From: Schaalia sp. ORNL0103
GTDB lineage: Bacteria > Actinomycetota > Actinomycetes > Actinomycetales > Actinomycetaceae
Direction of reading: 5' to 3'
DNA: 64,000 bases
NCBI RefSeq assembly: GCF_019429565.1
Contig: NZ_JAHXSA010000001.1
Span: 186,001-250,000, forward strand
Each line of letters opens with the position of its first letter. Positions within the stretch are counted from its first letter, which is position 1. This document shows positions 43,648-51,580 of the stretch, one piece after another. Below the pieces are notes generated by a model. It was not told where the DNA came from. It worked only from the letters and a program-made list of their open reading frames with translations, and searched no databases. A program made the position numbers and the translations under genes.

Positions 43648-44637
43648 ATGACCGCCGAGGGACCCCGTTTTGGGGCCACACCCCAGAACCCCGACCTGCT
43701 GCGGTGGATCGGCATTCAGGTCCTCCTTCTCATCATCGCCTGGGTGATCGGCATGGTCGTGCGGCGCCTCCTGGCCTCGCGCATGACGATGTCCACGGCC
43801 TCGGCGACCCTCACCGGCCTGGGTGGCCTGTGGGGCGGCCTCCTGGTCGCAGGCTGGATCTTCTCCTCCTCCGACATGTGGCGCCCCGCGATGCTCGGTG
43901 TGGCCGCAGCGGTGGCTCTCGTCGTGGTCGTCATCGTCTCCCTGATCGTCGCCTACCTGCACCCGCGCCCCGGCCTCGAACCCATCGTCGAGGTCGCCAA
44001 GCGCGGCGAATCCGACTCCCTCGAATTCAAGTCGAGCGCCCGCTGGAACATGCGCGCCGGCAAGCGCGACGACGCCATGGAGACCATTATCGCGAAGACG
44101 GTTGCCGCGTTCATGAACTCCGGCGGCGGCACCCTCCTCATCGGCGTGGATGACGATGGTCGCCTCATCGGGCTGGGCCCCGACTACGCGACCCTCAAGA
44201 CACCGGACGCCGACCGCTTCGAGCTGTGGATCCGTGACCTGTGGGGCCAGCGCCTGGGGACCAACGCGGCCGCGCTGCCCCTCCTCGACTTCGCCGAGGC
44301 CTCGGACCCCCAGGAGGGCTACGGGCCCCAGGAGGTGTGCCGGGTGACGATCCCGCCGTCCACGCGCCCCGTGTACCTGAAGGGCCCCAAGGGCAAGGGT
44401 GAGGCCGAGCTGTGGGTGCGCGTCGGCAACTCGACGAGGCGCCTCGAGGTCGCCGACGCCGTGCAGTACGTGGCCACGCGCTGGCCCGAATCTGTGCGCG
44501 TTTCGCCGCTGACCCGCGCGCGTCTGTTCTTCACGCTTCGTCGCCACCGCGACACGCCCACCCGCTTGCCGCGCGTCGTCGAGCGCGTCCTCACGGAGCG
44601 CGCGAAGCACGGTGGTGGGGCATCTGAGGGGGAGTAG
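43648..44637 (+). CDS. Membrane-anchored AlbA_2 (Schlafen-type) domain protein
   Basis: 329 aa. Three hydrophobic helices in the first ~105 residues (IGIQVLLLIIAWVIGMVV, ATLTGLGGLWGGLLVAGWIF, MLGVAAAVALVVVVIVSLIVAYL) anchor a cytoplasmic AlbA_2 domain: ESDSLEFKSSARWN, then IAKTVAAFMNSGGGTLLIGVDDDGRLIGLGPD. AlbA_2 is found in DNA-binding proteins and in Schlafen nucleases, whose acidic residues correspond to Glu of ESDSLEFK. The C-terminal ~100 residues are basic. A membrane-tethered nucleic-acid binding or cleaving role is inferred. It stands alone, beside the accessory ankyrin/IS region. Confidence 0.8.
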   Translation: MTAEGPRFGATPQNPDLLRWIGIQVLLLIIAWVIGMVVRRLLASRMTMSTASATLTGLGGLWGGLLVAGWIFSSSDMWRPAMLGVAAAVALVVVVIVSLIVAYLHPRPGLEPIVEVAKRGESDSLEFKSSARWNMRAGKRDDAMETIIAKTVAAFMNSGGGTLLIGVDDDGRLIGLGPDYATLKTPDADRFELWIRDLWGQRLGTNAAALPLLDFAEASDPQEGYGPQEVCRVTIPPSTRPVYLKGPKGKGEAELWVRVGNSTRRLEVADAVQYVATRWPESVRVSPLTRARLFFTLRRHRDTPTRLPRVVERVLTERAKHGGGASEGE

Positions 44638-44679
44638 GCGCGCGGTTAGACTGGCCCCAGGAACTCAGAGAGGAGAGTT

Positions 44680-45777
44680 GTGGGTGTGAGCCTGCGCAAG
44701 ACCCTGCCCGCGGACATCGAGCAGATCATCGCATCCGGGGACGTCGAGGCCGTGGCGCGCGCGGTCGCGCGCTGCGAGGTTGGCGCGTACCTGCGGGGCT
44801 CCGCCTATGAGTCGCGGCTCATGCACTTCCCGGCCTCCGAGGAGATCACGGACTTCCTGCTCGCGCGGGGCGAGGACATCAACTCGCGCGATCGGTATCA
44901 GCGCACTCCGATTCACGCGCGCGTGCGGTCGCGATGCCTCGATCAGATCCCGCTGTTGATCGCTCGTGGAGGCGACATCAACGCCCGCGATACATCCGAC
45001 CAGACGGCGCTGTTCGACGTCGTCGAGCGTTTTCCCGTTGCCGACGTGTCGCGGATGATGTCGTGGGGCGCGGATCCGCTGGTTGTCGCTGATTCGCGGG
45101 TCTATGGGAAGGCGACGCTAGTCGAGAACGTCGTGTCCTGGCACAACTTCCTGGACGCCCCACGCGCGCTCGCGGTGATTCGGTTGCTTCTGTCCGTTGG
45201 GGCACCCGTCGGCGAGCGTGTGCCGACCGCGCTGCGGGCCATGGACCGGATGCGCTGCACGTTCATCATGCACGGGCTGCCGGAGACGGTGTCTCAAACG
45301 GTATTCGACGAGGCCTCGGCCGCGTTGTCGGAGTTGTGCGCCCTGTTCGCGGTGGAGCAGCGCGAGGCTCAGCGCGCGCCTGCCGTGGGGGAGCGGCTGG
45401 AGCTGGATCCGTCCGTGCCAGCTCTCCGCCAGCACGGGGAATTATGGGATCTTCTCGTGCCCGACAGCGGCCAGTGTCAGACGCTGCAAGGCGAGGTCAT
45501 TCGCATTGCGGGGCGTGTCGGCTACGAGGTCTATGACAACGGCGGCATCAACTGGGATCGTTCTTTTGGGGCGCTGCTGGACCAGTATCTCAGTGTCGTG
45601 CGCTCAGGCCTGCCGATGCCGCCTGCCTCCGTGGCTCGGGCCGAGGCTGCCGTCGCCTCCCTCAAGTCTCGTTCGATGTCCCACCAGGCCGTCGATGACA
45701 TCACGGAGCTGGCGGTGGCGTGGGTGTGCTTGAATCCGGTTCTTGTGGAGGCGGATTTGCCCGACGTGGGGCGGTAA
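44680..45777 (+). CDS. Ankyrin-repeat protein
   Basis: 365 aa. GTG at 44680 (or 44686, at better distance from AGGAG). About three ankyrin repeats occupy residues ~45-175, best seen in ITDFLLARGEDINSRDRYQRTPIHARV, IPLLIARGGDINARDTSDQTALFDVV and MMSWGADPLVVADS. The second half has no family I recognise. It is cytosolic by sequence. Bacterial ankyrin proteins often serve as immunity proteins of toxin systems; no toxin is adjacent, so this is only a possibility. Confidence 0.8.
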   Translation: MGVSLRKTLPADIEQIIASGDVEAVARAVARCEVGAYLRGSAYESRLMHFPASEEITDFLLARGEDINSRDRYQRTPIHARVRSRCLDQIPLLIARGGDINARDTSDQTALFDVVERFPVADVSRMMSWGADPLVVADSRVYGKATLVENVVSWHNFLDAPRALAVIRLLLSVGAPVGERVPTALRAMDRMRCTFIMHGLPETVSQTVFDEASAALSELCALFAVEQREAQRAPAVGERLELDPSVPALRQHGELWDLLVPDSGQCQTLQGEVIRIAGRVGYEVYDNGGINWDRSFGALLDQYLSVVRSGLPMPPASVARAEAAVASLKSRSMSHQAVDDITELAVAWVCLNPVLVEADLPDVGR

Positions 45778-45815
45778 GCAACGGGGCGGGCTTCAGAGTG
45801 TAAAGTGCGCCGCAG

Positions 45816-45838
45816 TACACTGTGAGCATGGGTAAACG
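45816..45838 (+). promoter_or_regulatory. Promoter and first codons of the IS-split membrane-protein gene
   Basis: TACACT at 45816-45821 lies 6 nt before ATG at 45828, the geometry of a leaderless start. The codons ATG GGT AAA CG run to 45838, where the ISL3 element begins. Joined to 47296 they continue in frame as CGA ATT CTT GGG TGG. Confidence 0.7.
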
Positions 45839-45861
45839 GGCTCTTCCGAGTTGAGTGTGGG
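45839..45861 (+). repeat. ISL3 left terminal inverted repeat
   Basis: Begins GGCTCTTCCGAGTTGAG and matches the reverse complement of 47265-47287 except for one base. The 90 bp between it and the transposase start hold no gene. Confidence 0.9.
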
Positions 45862-45952
45862 TGACCGGGTCTTGGTCGGGGGTTGCGGGTAGAGGTCGAG
45901 GTCCTTGATGATGAGCGGACTTCTACCCCCGCTGTCGTCAAGGACCTCGACA

Positions 45953-47281
45953 ATGTCTCACCCTACCTGCTGCTGCTCTGCGTCGCTTGATCGTTGTGAT
46001 CGGTGTGATCTGCTCGTCGGTTTGGAGGGCTTCCATCTGGTTGCTGTCGCTCGACGTGAGTGTGGTCTGGTGCTCGACATAGAGTCCTGTGATCGCTGTG
46101 CTGGATGCCCTGGGTGTGGGGTGATCGCTCAAGGCCACGGGCGCGTGGTGGTGGAGGTGATCGACGCGCCCTGGGCCGGGGTCCCGGTGCGGATCCGGTG
46201 GTTTAAGCGGCGCTGGATATGCCGCGAAACCACCTGCCAGACGGTGACATTCCTGGAGCATGACGAGCGGGTGTGTGCACACCGGGCGCGTCTGGGCGCC
46301 CGGGCGATCCGCTGGGCGATCCGACAGTTGCGCTTCGAGGGAGCCAGCATTGCAGGATTGGCTCGCCAGTTAGGAACCACGTGGAATACCGTGTGGTCCC
46401 ATATCAAGCCGTGTCTGCAAGCCGCATCTGATGACCCTGCCCGTTTCGCAGGGGTGCAGGTATTGGGAGTTGACGAGCACGTGTGGCACCACCAGGACCG
46501 ACGCCGACGGGGCCCCCGTGAGCTCACTGGCATCGTGGACCTGACGCGCGGGGAGGATCATCCCACGGCCCGCTTGTTGGATCTGGTCCCGGGAAGGTCT
46601 GGCACCGTGTACAAGAACTGGCTAGAAGAGCGCGGCGAACAGTTTCGCTCCGGTATCCAGATCGCAACACTGGATCCCTTCCAGGGATATAAGAACGCCA
46701 TTGATGACCAGCTCCAAGACGCAACCAGCGTGCTGGACGCCTTTCATATCGTCAAGCTCGCTGGCGACGCCCTTGATGAGGTGCGTCGTCGCGTCCAGCA
46801 AGACACGACCGGTCACCGCGGACGCAAGGGCGATCCCCTCTATCAGATCCGCAATCTTTTGCGCGCCTCGCGCCATAGGCTCACCCCACGTCAACAAGAA
46901 CGCCTCCGTGAGGCCTTCACGGCAGATGAGGCGCATATCAGTGTCGAAGTCGCCTACCACTGTGCCCAGCACGTGCGAGATGTCTTCCACCAAGCCACAC
47001 CCGCCCAAGGCCGACGCCTGGCCGCTCATCTCATCGAGCGCCTACCAACGTGTCCCATCCCCGAAATCGCTCGCCTGGGCCGGACCCTACGCAAGTGGAA
47101 GGACGCCTTCTTGGCCTACTTCGACACCGGCGGAGCCAGCAACGGCCCCACCGAAGCCATCAACGGAATCATCGAGCTGGGCAGACGCACCGCCAGAGGC
47201 TACCGCAACCCCACCAACTACAGACTCCGAATGCTCCTCATCGCAGGAGGCCTAGACGCCTCCGCCCACACTCAACTCTGA
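45953..47281 (+). CDS. ISL3 family transposase
   Basis: 442 aa. An N-terminal zinc-finger-like region has paired Cys (CDRCDLL, CDRCAGCPGCG), followed by a helix-turn-helix (AIRQLRFEGASIAGLARQLGTTWNTVWSHIKP). The catalytic DDE domain shows VLGVDEHVWHH, IATLDPFQGYKNAI, VLDAFHIVKLAGDALDEVRRR and NGPTEAINGIIELGRRTARGYRNPTNYRLR. All parts of the family are present without a frameshift. The ATG at 45953 is preferred over an in-frame ATG at 45905 because it matches family length. The stop lies inside the right terminal repeat. Confidence 0.93.
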   Translation: MSHPTCCCSASLDRCDRCDLLVGLEGFHLVAVARRECGLVLDIESCDRCAGCPGCGVIAQGHGRVVVEVIDAPWAGVPVRIRWFKRRWICRETTCQTVTFLEHDERVCAHRARLGARAIRWAIRQLRFEGASIAGLARQLGTTWNTVWSHIKPCLQAASDDPARFAGVQVLGVDEHVWHHQDRRRRGPRELTGIVDLTRGEDHPTARLLDLVPGRSGTVYKNWLEERGEQFRSGIQIATLDPFQGYKNAIDDQLQDATSVLDAFHIVKLAGDALDEVRRRVQQDTTGHRGRKGDPLYQIRNLLRASRHRLTPRQQERLREAFTADEAHISVEVAYHCAQHVRDVFHQATPAQGRRLAAHLIERLPTCPIPEIARLGRTLRKWKDAFLAYFDTGGASNGPTEAINGIIELGRRTARGYRNPTNYRLRMLLIAGGLDASAHTQL

Positions 47282-47287
47282 AGAGCC
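47265..47287 (-). repeat. ISL3 right terminal inverted repeat
   Basis: Reads CCCACACTCAACTCTGAAG on the plus strand and contains the last codons and stop of the transposase gene. Directly followed by the second copy of GGTAAACG. Confidence 0.9.
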
Positions 47288-47295
47288 GGTAAACG

Positions 47296-48283
47296 AATTC
47301 TTGGGTGGCAGCGACAAAGACCCGTTGTAGTCGCGTATCGTGCGCTCTGCATTTTTTTGCTGATCGTTATTGTGGGTTGTCTTGCGAGAACTGTAGTTGA
47401 TTTAGCGGATGGCGTGTATCGGACAGCCTTGATTATGCATGTGGTCTCCGTTGCGTCTGTGGTGTTCTTTGCTCGGCGAGGGGTGTTGCATGCAGGAGAG
47501 TCGAGGCGACGAATCATAGTGCTGGAGCAGTTGCTTCTGTTTACCGTTTTCGCATTTGTATTTCTAGCAGTATTTGAAACTATCGACAACGATACTATGG
47601 CCTTCTTTGTCGGATCTCTTGGAGGAGGTGTAGTGTCGGGTTATGAACCATTTTTTACCTGGGCGCTTTTTCATGTGGGAGCTGGGTTTTTGCTGGTATT
47701 GACTTCGTATGACGAACGCCGAACAGAAATGAAAACCACTGTCGGTGGAGTTTTGGTTATCATGGGTATATTGATGCCTAAAGTGCTCGAATCATATTCT
47801 TTGCTTCGAGCTCACTGCTATACCGATGGTTGTTTGCCTGAGGAATCAAGTTGGATCATACTTTTTGAAATAGCTGTCGCGTACGCTGCTTCTCTATCAA
47901 TGATGTTTGTGTTTGGCTTGTTTGTGCCATCCGTTGGGAGCTATCTTCAGAACTTTGCAGAGTTAGCTGGCGACGACGAATTGGAGTGTTCTAGTGCTGC
48001 TACTACAGACTCTCAAGCGTTAGTTTCTGCTAGCGAGGTGGTGTCCTCTTCTGGTAATCAGAGTGACCGAGTTGAACTGTCTTCAGTGTTGTCGTCGGTG
48101 GTCACTGGTATGTCTCAAGAGTCTGCTGATAGCATGGCTGTCCCTGTGCAGTCTGAGGACGGACTGGTGAGCGCACGCGGTTCGGGTGGTGCTGTGTCCA
48201 AACAGCTGATGAGTGCTGCGGTCAGTGGCCTTGTCGCTGGCGTGTGTTTCTCGGTTGTGAGTCGTCTCTTTGGTCGTCGTTGA
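47296..48283 (+). pseudogene. Multi-pass membrane protein gene split by the ISL3 element
   Basis: Removing the element and one GGTAAACG copy restores an uninterrupted gene from ATG 45828: MGKRILGWQRQRPVVVAYRA, then FLLIVIVGCLARTVVDLADG and onward to 48283 (about 332 aa). It encodes six or so membrane helices and a Ser/Val-rich cytosolic tail ending VCFSVVSRLFGRR. I do not recognise a family. GC content is much lower than that of its neighbours, so it is probably acquired. Translation could restart at TTG 47357, losing ~22 residues and part of the first helix, but the native promoter is 1.45 kb away beyond the IS. Confidence 0.8.
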
Positions 48284-48354
48284 ACTGCGTTGCCTCACGT
48301 TTCGACTGGAGAGTCGTGGCATATCTCCACACTGATACTTGTTGCTAAGTGGTG

Positions 48355-48450
48355 TTACACCACTTAGCGGGGTGTTACACCAGCTCGGAGGTGGTGTAAT
48401 GCTCCCTAACTCGTGTAATGCTCCTTAACTGGTGCAGGGCTGTCTGCTGT
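48355..48450. repeat. Array B1: mirrored 19-20-bp units (GTGTAATGC type)
   Basis: Inverted units with TTACAC at 48355 and 48375 face direct units at 48394, 48413 and 48432 (GTGTAATGCTCCCTAACTC, GTGTAATGCTCCTTAACTG, GTGCAGGGC...). The direct arm has an exact 19-bp step. This opens a ~1-kb non-coding region (48284-49342) that contains four arrays and no gene. Confidence 0.7.
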
Positions 48451-48520
48451 GGCTTGGTTGGATGCTTGTTGGAGCTGTTATGGAGCAGCATTTTCCGCGA
48501 CGGGGCTTGTTGGCCAGTGG

Positions 48521-48620
48521 CATTGCACTAGTTAGCGCAGCATTGCACTGCTTAGTAGCTAGTGCAATGCCCTCCTATCTAGTGCATTGCTGCTGTATCT
48601 GGTGCAGCGCTGCGCGGCCT
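48521..48620. repeat. Array B2: five 20-bp units, 2 inverted then 3 direct
   Basis: Units start at 48521 and 48541 (CATTGCACTAGTTAGCGCAG, inverted) and at 48561, 48581 and 48601 (AGTGCAATGCCCTCCTATCT, AGTGCATTGCTGCTGTATCT, GGTGCAGCGC...). The step is exactly 20 bp. Same word family as B1 (GTG[C/T]AATGC). A diverged copy is at 51254-51333. Confidence 0.75.
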
Positions 48621-48691
48621 GGGCCTATTGGATACCCGCATGTGTAGTGTCAGCGAGGCAACCTGCGTGCAAGCTTGATGTCGATGAGGCG

Positions 48692-48785
48692 GTGCACCCG
48701 ATCCGTAGGCATTGCACCCCTTCTGATCGGGTGCATCGCGACGGATCGGGTGTATCGCGACGTAACGGGTGCAGCGCCTCTTGCG
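48692..48785. repeat. Array C1: mirrored 19-bp units (GGGTGCATCGCGAC type)
   Basis: Inverted units with TGCACCC at 48694 and 48714, then the centre CTTCTGATC, then direct units at 48729, 48748 and 48767 (GGGTGCATCGCGACGGATC, GGGTGTATCGCGACGTAAC, GGGTGCAGCGCCTCTTGCG), an exact 19-bp step. Confidence 0.8.
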
Positions 48786-48888
48786 CGGAATCGGTACGAG
48801 TATTTCGAGGCCGTGTGGCTGCGTCTGATCCTGCCGGTTGTGGTGTGTCGGGAGGGAGTGCCCGCGGTTGTGCTTGTTGTGGGAGGCG

Positions 48889-49001
48889 GTGCACCCGATC
48901 CGTAGGCATTACACCCCTTCTGATCGGGTGCATCGTGACGTAACGGGTGTAGCGCGACGTAACGGGTGCACGGCGACGTAAGGGGTGCACCGCTGCCTGT
49001 T
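48889..49001. repeat. Array C2: mirrored 19-bp units (GGGTGCATCG type)
   Basis: Same design as C1: inverted part, centre CTTCTGATC at 48918, then direct units at 48926, 48945, 48964 and 48983 with a 19-bp step. An 88-bp stretch (48864-48951) recurs at 51064-51151 with two differences. The rest of the region up to the malic enzyme gene (49002-49342) shows no further array. Confidence 0.8.
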
Positions 49002-49342
49002 GTAGCCGGGATGGTGGGCCGTTGAAGAGTGAACGGGAGCGCCTTGCCGTCTGGGGCTCGTGGGCGATGAGGTGCGACACCCCATCGGGAGCAGGATCAC
49101 CAGACACCGTGGCCTTGCTGCGCGTTGATTATCCAGCCGCAGGTGTGATCGCCGGGGGAAGCAAGCACAGCCATGTAGCACGTGAATTCCTGCGTGGAAC
49201 AACGCAATCGAACCGTGCGCCCCCGCCAACTTCATGAGGCCGCGTATTCCTGGGAGCCCGCTGAGAGAATGCCAAACGATAGACGGGGACAGCGGCGTGC
49301 AACTGGTTTACGCTGAAAACAGCTACCAGAAAGGAGCCGCTG

Positions 49343-50992
49343 ATGCCAGCAAAACCGCAGATCATTGCCGATCCTCAGACCAACCGTGGGACCGCCTTCA
49401 CCCTCGACGAGCGCAAGCGCTTGGGGCTGATGGGGCGTCTTCCCGCAGCTGTCGAAACGCTCGAACAACAGGCCGCACGCGCCTACAAGCAGGTGTGTCG
49501 ACTCGACGACGACCTCGACAAGTACATCTACCTCGAACAGCTGCACGACCGCAATGAGACGCTGTACTACAAGGTCATCATCGACCACATCGCCGAACTC
49601 CTACCCGTCATCTACGATCCGACGATCGGCGAGGCCATCAAGAAATGGTCCGCAGACTACCGCCGCTCGCGCGCCATCTACCTCTCCGTCGATCGAGTCG
49701 AGGATGTGCGGCCCACGTTTGAAGGCCTCGGCCTCGGCCCCGATGACGTCGACCTTCTGGTCGTCTCCGACGCCGAACAGATCCTCGGCATCGGCGACTG
49801 GGGTGTGAACGGCACCGACATCTCCGTCGGCAAGCTCGCCGTCTACACAGCCGCAGCCGGTATTGACCCGTCGCGCGTCATCGCGGTCAACCTCGACGTC
49901 GGCACCGACAACGAGGAGCTGCTCAACGACCCCGATTACCTCGGCAACCGCCATGGTCGTGTGCGCGGAGAACGCTACGACGCCCTCGTCAATGAGTACT
50001 TGAGCGTCACATCCGAGCTGTACCCCCGCGCACTCCTGCATTTCGAAGACTTCGGCGCCTCAAACGCGCGCCGCATCCTCGTCAACAACCGGGACAAGTA
50101 CCGCATCTTCAACGACGACATGCAGGGCACCGGAGCGATCGTCATCTCCGCTGTCATTGCGGGCATGAAGACCAACGGCACGACCTTCGCGGACCAGCGC
50201 CTCCTTGTCTACGGCGCGGGCACCGCGGGAACTGGCATGGCCGATCAGATCCATGCGGGCATGGTGCGCGCTGGACTGACGCCCGAGCAGGCGAAGGACC
50301 GCATCTGGCTGATCGACCGCGCCGGACTGGTGACCGATGACATGGACGGGCTGCCCGATTATCAGGCGGCCTACGCGCGCAGCGCCTCCGAGGTCGCCGA
50401 CTGGGAGCGCAAGGACGGTGCGATCGGCCTGCTGGAGACCGTTCGCCGCGTCCACCCGACGATCCTGATTGGAACGTCGACGGATCACGGCGCCTTCACG
50501 CAGGATGTCATCGAGTCTTTGAGCGAGGGGTGCGAGCGGCCCATCGTCCTGCCCCTGTCGAATCCGACGGAGAAGATCGAGGCTATGCCGCAGGACGTCA
50601 TCGCCTGGTCTAAGGGGCGTGCGCTGGTGGCCACGGGCATTCCGATCCTGCCCTTCGACTACGAGGGGACAACCTTCCACATCGGGCAGGGAAACAACTC
50701 GTTGCTGTACCCGGGCCTGGGGCTTGGAACGATCGTGTCCGGTGCCCCTCGCGTGACCGATGCGATGATTCTGGCCGCCGCCGAGGCCGTGGCCAGTCAG
50801 GTGACATCGCACGAGCTGGGTGCGTCCCTACTGCCGCCGGTGGACCACTTGCGCGCGTCGTCGGCGACTGTCGCGGTCGCCGTCGTCCGTCAGGCTATCG
50901 CAGATGGCCAGTGCGACATGGATCCGGGTGACGTCGTCGAGGCCGTTCGCCGCGCCATGTGGCAGCCGGTCTACCAGGACCTGGAGAGCTGA
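49343..50992 (+). CDS. NAD-dependent malic enzyme
   Basis: 549 aa, the long (MaeA-like) form, with AAAGGAG before the ATG. It converts malate to pyruvate and CO2. Features: GTAFTLDERKRLGLMGRLP, ETLYYKVIIDHIAELLPVIYDPTIG, the substrate region YPRALLHFEDFGASNARRIL, RIFNDDMQGTGAI, and the dinucleotide loop LLVYGAGTAGTGMADQI. LSNPTEKIEAMPQDVIAWSKGRALVATG is the usual C-terminal conserved block. The gene is flanked on both sides by related non-coding array regions, which could recombine and delete or duplicate it. Confidence 0.94.
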   Translation: MPAKPQIIADPQTNRGTAFTLDERKRLGLMGRLPAAVETLEQQAARAYKQVCRLDDDLDKYIYLEQLHDRNETLYYKVIIDHIAELLPVIYDPTIGEAIKKWSADYRRSRAIYLSVDRVEDVRPTFEGLGLGPDDVDLLVVSDAEQILGIGDWGVNGTDISVGKLAVYTAAAGIDPSRVIAVNLDVGTDNEELLNDPDYLGNRHGRVRGERYDALVNEYLSVTSELYPRALLHFEDFGASNARRILVNNRDKYRIFNDDMQGTGAIVISAVIAGMKTNGTTFADQRLLVYGAGTAGTGMADQIHAGMVRAGLTPEQAKDRIWLIDRAGLVTDDMDGLPDYQAAYARSASEVADWERKDGAIGLLETVRRVHPTILIGTSTDHGAFTQDVIESLSEGCERPIVLPLSNPTEKIEAMPQDVIAWSKGRALVATGIPILPFDYEGTTFHIGQGNNSLLYPGLGLGTIVSGAPRVTDAMILAAAEAVASQVTSHELGASLLPPVDHLRASSATVAVAVVRQAIADGQCDMDPGDVVEAVRRAMWQPVYQDLES

Positions 50993-51088
50993 ATTGTGAG
51001 AGCAGGGTCGCGCCGGTTGCCGAGGGGCAGCCGGCGCGGCTTCTTGCGAGACGGAACGTTTTCGCGGTTGTGCTTGTTGTGGGAGGCG

Positions 51089-51182
51089 GTGCACCCGATC
51101 CGTAGGCATTGCACCCCTTCTGATCGGGTGCATCGCGACGTAACGGGTGTATCGCGACGGAATGGGTGCAGGGCTGTCTGCT
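51089..51182. repeat. Array C3: mirrored 19-bp units (GGGTGCATCGCGAC type)
   Basis: Inverted part, centre CTTCTGATC at 51118, direct units at 51126, 51145 and 51164 (GGGTGCATCGCGACGTAAC, GGGTGTATCGCGACGGAAT, GGGTGCAGGGCTGTCTGCT). It begins about 100 bp after the malic enzyme stop. The left part duplicates C2. Confidence 0.8.
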
Positions 51183-51253
51183 GTGGCTCGGCTGGAGGCT
51201 CGTTGGAGCTGTTATGGAGCGCATTTACCGCGACAGAGCTTGTTGCCGAGGGG

Positions 51254-51333
51254 TATTGCACTACTTAGCGCAGCGTTGCACTGGATAGTTGGCAGTGCAA
51301 TGCTCTCCTATCTAGTGCATTGCTGCGTGAGCC
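51254..51333. repeat. Array B3: four 20-bp units, 2 inverted then 2 direct
   Basis: Units start at 51254, 51274 (TATTGCACTACTTAGCGCAG, inverted), 51294 and 51314 (AGTGCAATGCTCTCCTATCT, direct). Diverged copy of B2. Confidence 0.7.
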
Positions 51334-51393
51334 AGGCCTGTTGGATGCTGGTATGTGCAGTGTCAGCGAGGAAACCCGCGCGCAAGCTTGTTA

Positions 51394-51497
51394 CCGATGA
51401 GGTGTTGCACCCGATCGGGAAGATTCAACCCCTTCTGATCGGGTTGAATCTTCCCGAACGGGTTGAATGTTCCCGATCAGGTTGAATCTTGCCGCGC
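51394..51497. repeat. Array D: mirrored 19-bp units (GGGTTGAATCTTCCC type)
   Basis: Inverted units end in ACCC at 51412 and 51431, the centre CTTCTGATC is the same as in C1-C3, and direct units start at 51441, 51460 and 51479 (GGGTTGAATCTTCCCGAAC, GGGTTGAATGTTCCCGATC, AGGTTGAATCTTGCCGCGC). The outermost left unit still reads TGCACCC as in family C, so the array is a mosaic. Confidence 0.8.
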
Positions 51498-51515
51498 CCT
51501 GAGGCCCCAAACAGG

Positions 51516-51549
51516 GGAGGGGCCCAAGCCTTGCGGCTCGGACCCCTCC
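51516..51549 (-). terminator. Terminator after the RNA helicase gene
   Basis: A 15-bp stem with two mismatches (GGAGGGGCCCAAGCC against GGCTCGGACCCCTCC) and TTGC loop, about 30 nt past the stop of the minus-strand helicase gene. Confidence 0.65.
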
Positions 51550-51580
51550 TCACGTCACATCAACGCAGCGCGCTATCGCC

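Larger units (their letters stand above)
45839..47287 (+). mobile_element. Intact ISL3-family insertion sequence (1,449 bp)
   Basis: The ends are 23-bp imperfect inverted repeats (left 45839-45861, right 47265-47287) differing at one position near the tip (GGCTCTTCcGAG against GGCTCTTCaGAG). They are flanked by a perfect 8-bp direct repeat GGTAAACG (45831-45838 and 47288-47295), the target duplication size of ISL3 elements. The single transposase gene is intact. Perfect ends and duplication point to a recent insertion. Confidence 0.93.

Noticed and set aside
43648-45777. Toxin-antitoxin or defence operon of the AlbA_2 and ankyrin genes
   Set aside because: The two genes are 42 nt apart on one strand, but no partner with a recognisable toxin, nuclease pair or known defence architecture was seen, so I do not claim a system.
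45905-45952. Longer transposase N-terminus from ATG 45905
   Set aside because: The extra 16 residues (MMMSGLLPPLSSRTST) do not fit the family, and ATG 45953 gives the normal length.
48864-51151. Composite transposon carrying malic enzyme
   Set aside because: The flanking similar segments lack transposase genes, terminal inverted repeats and target duplications; they are non-coding array modules.
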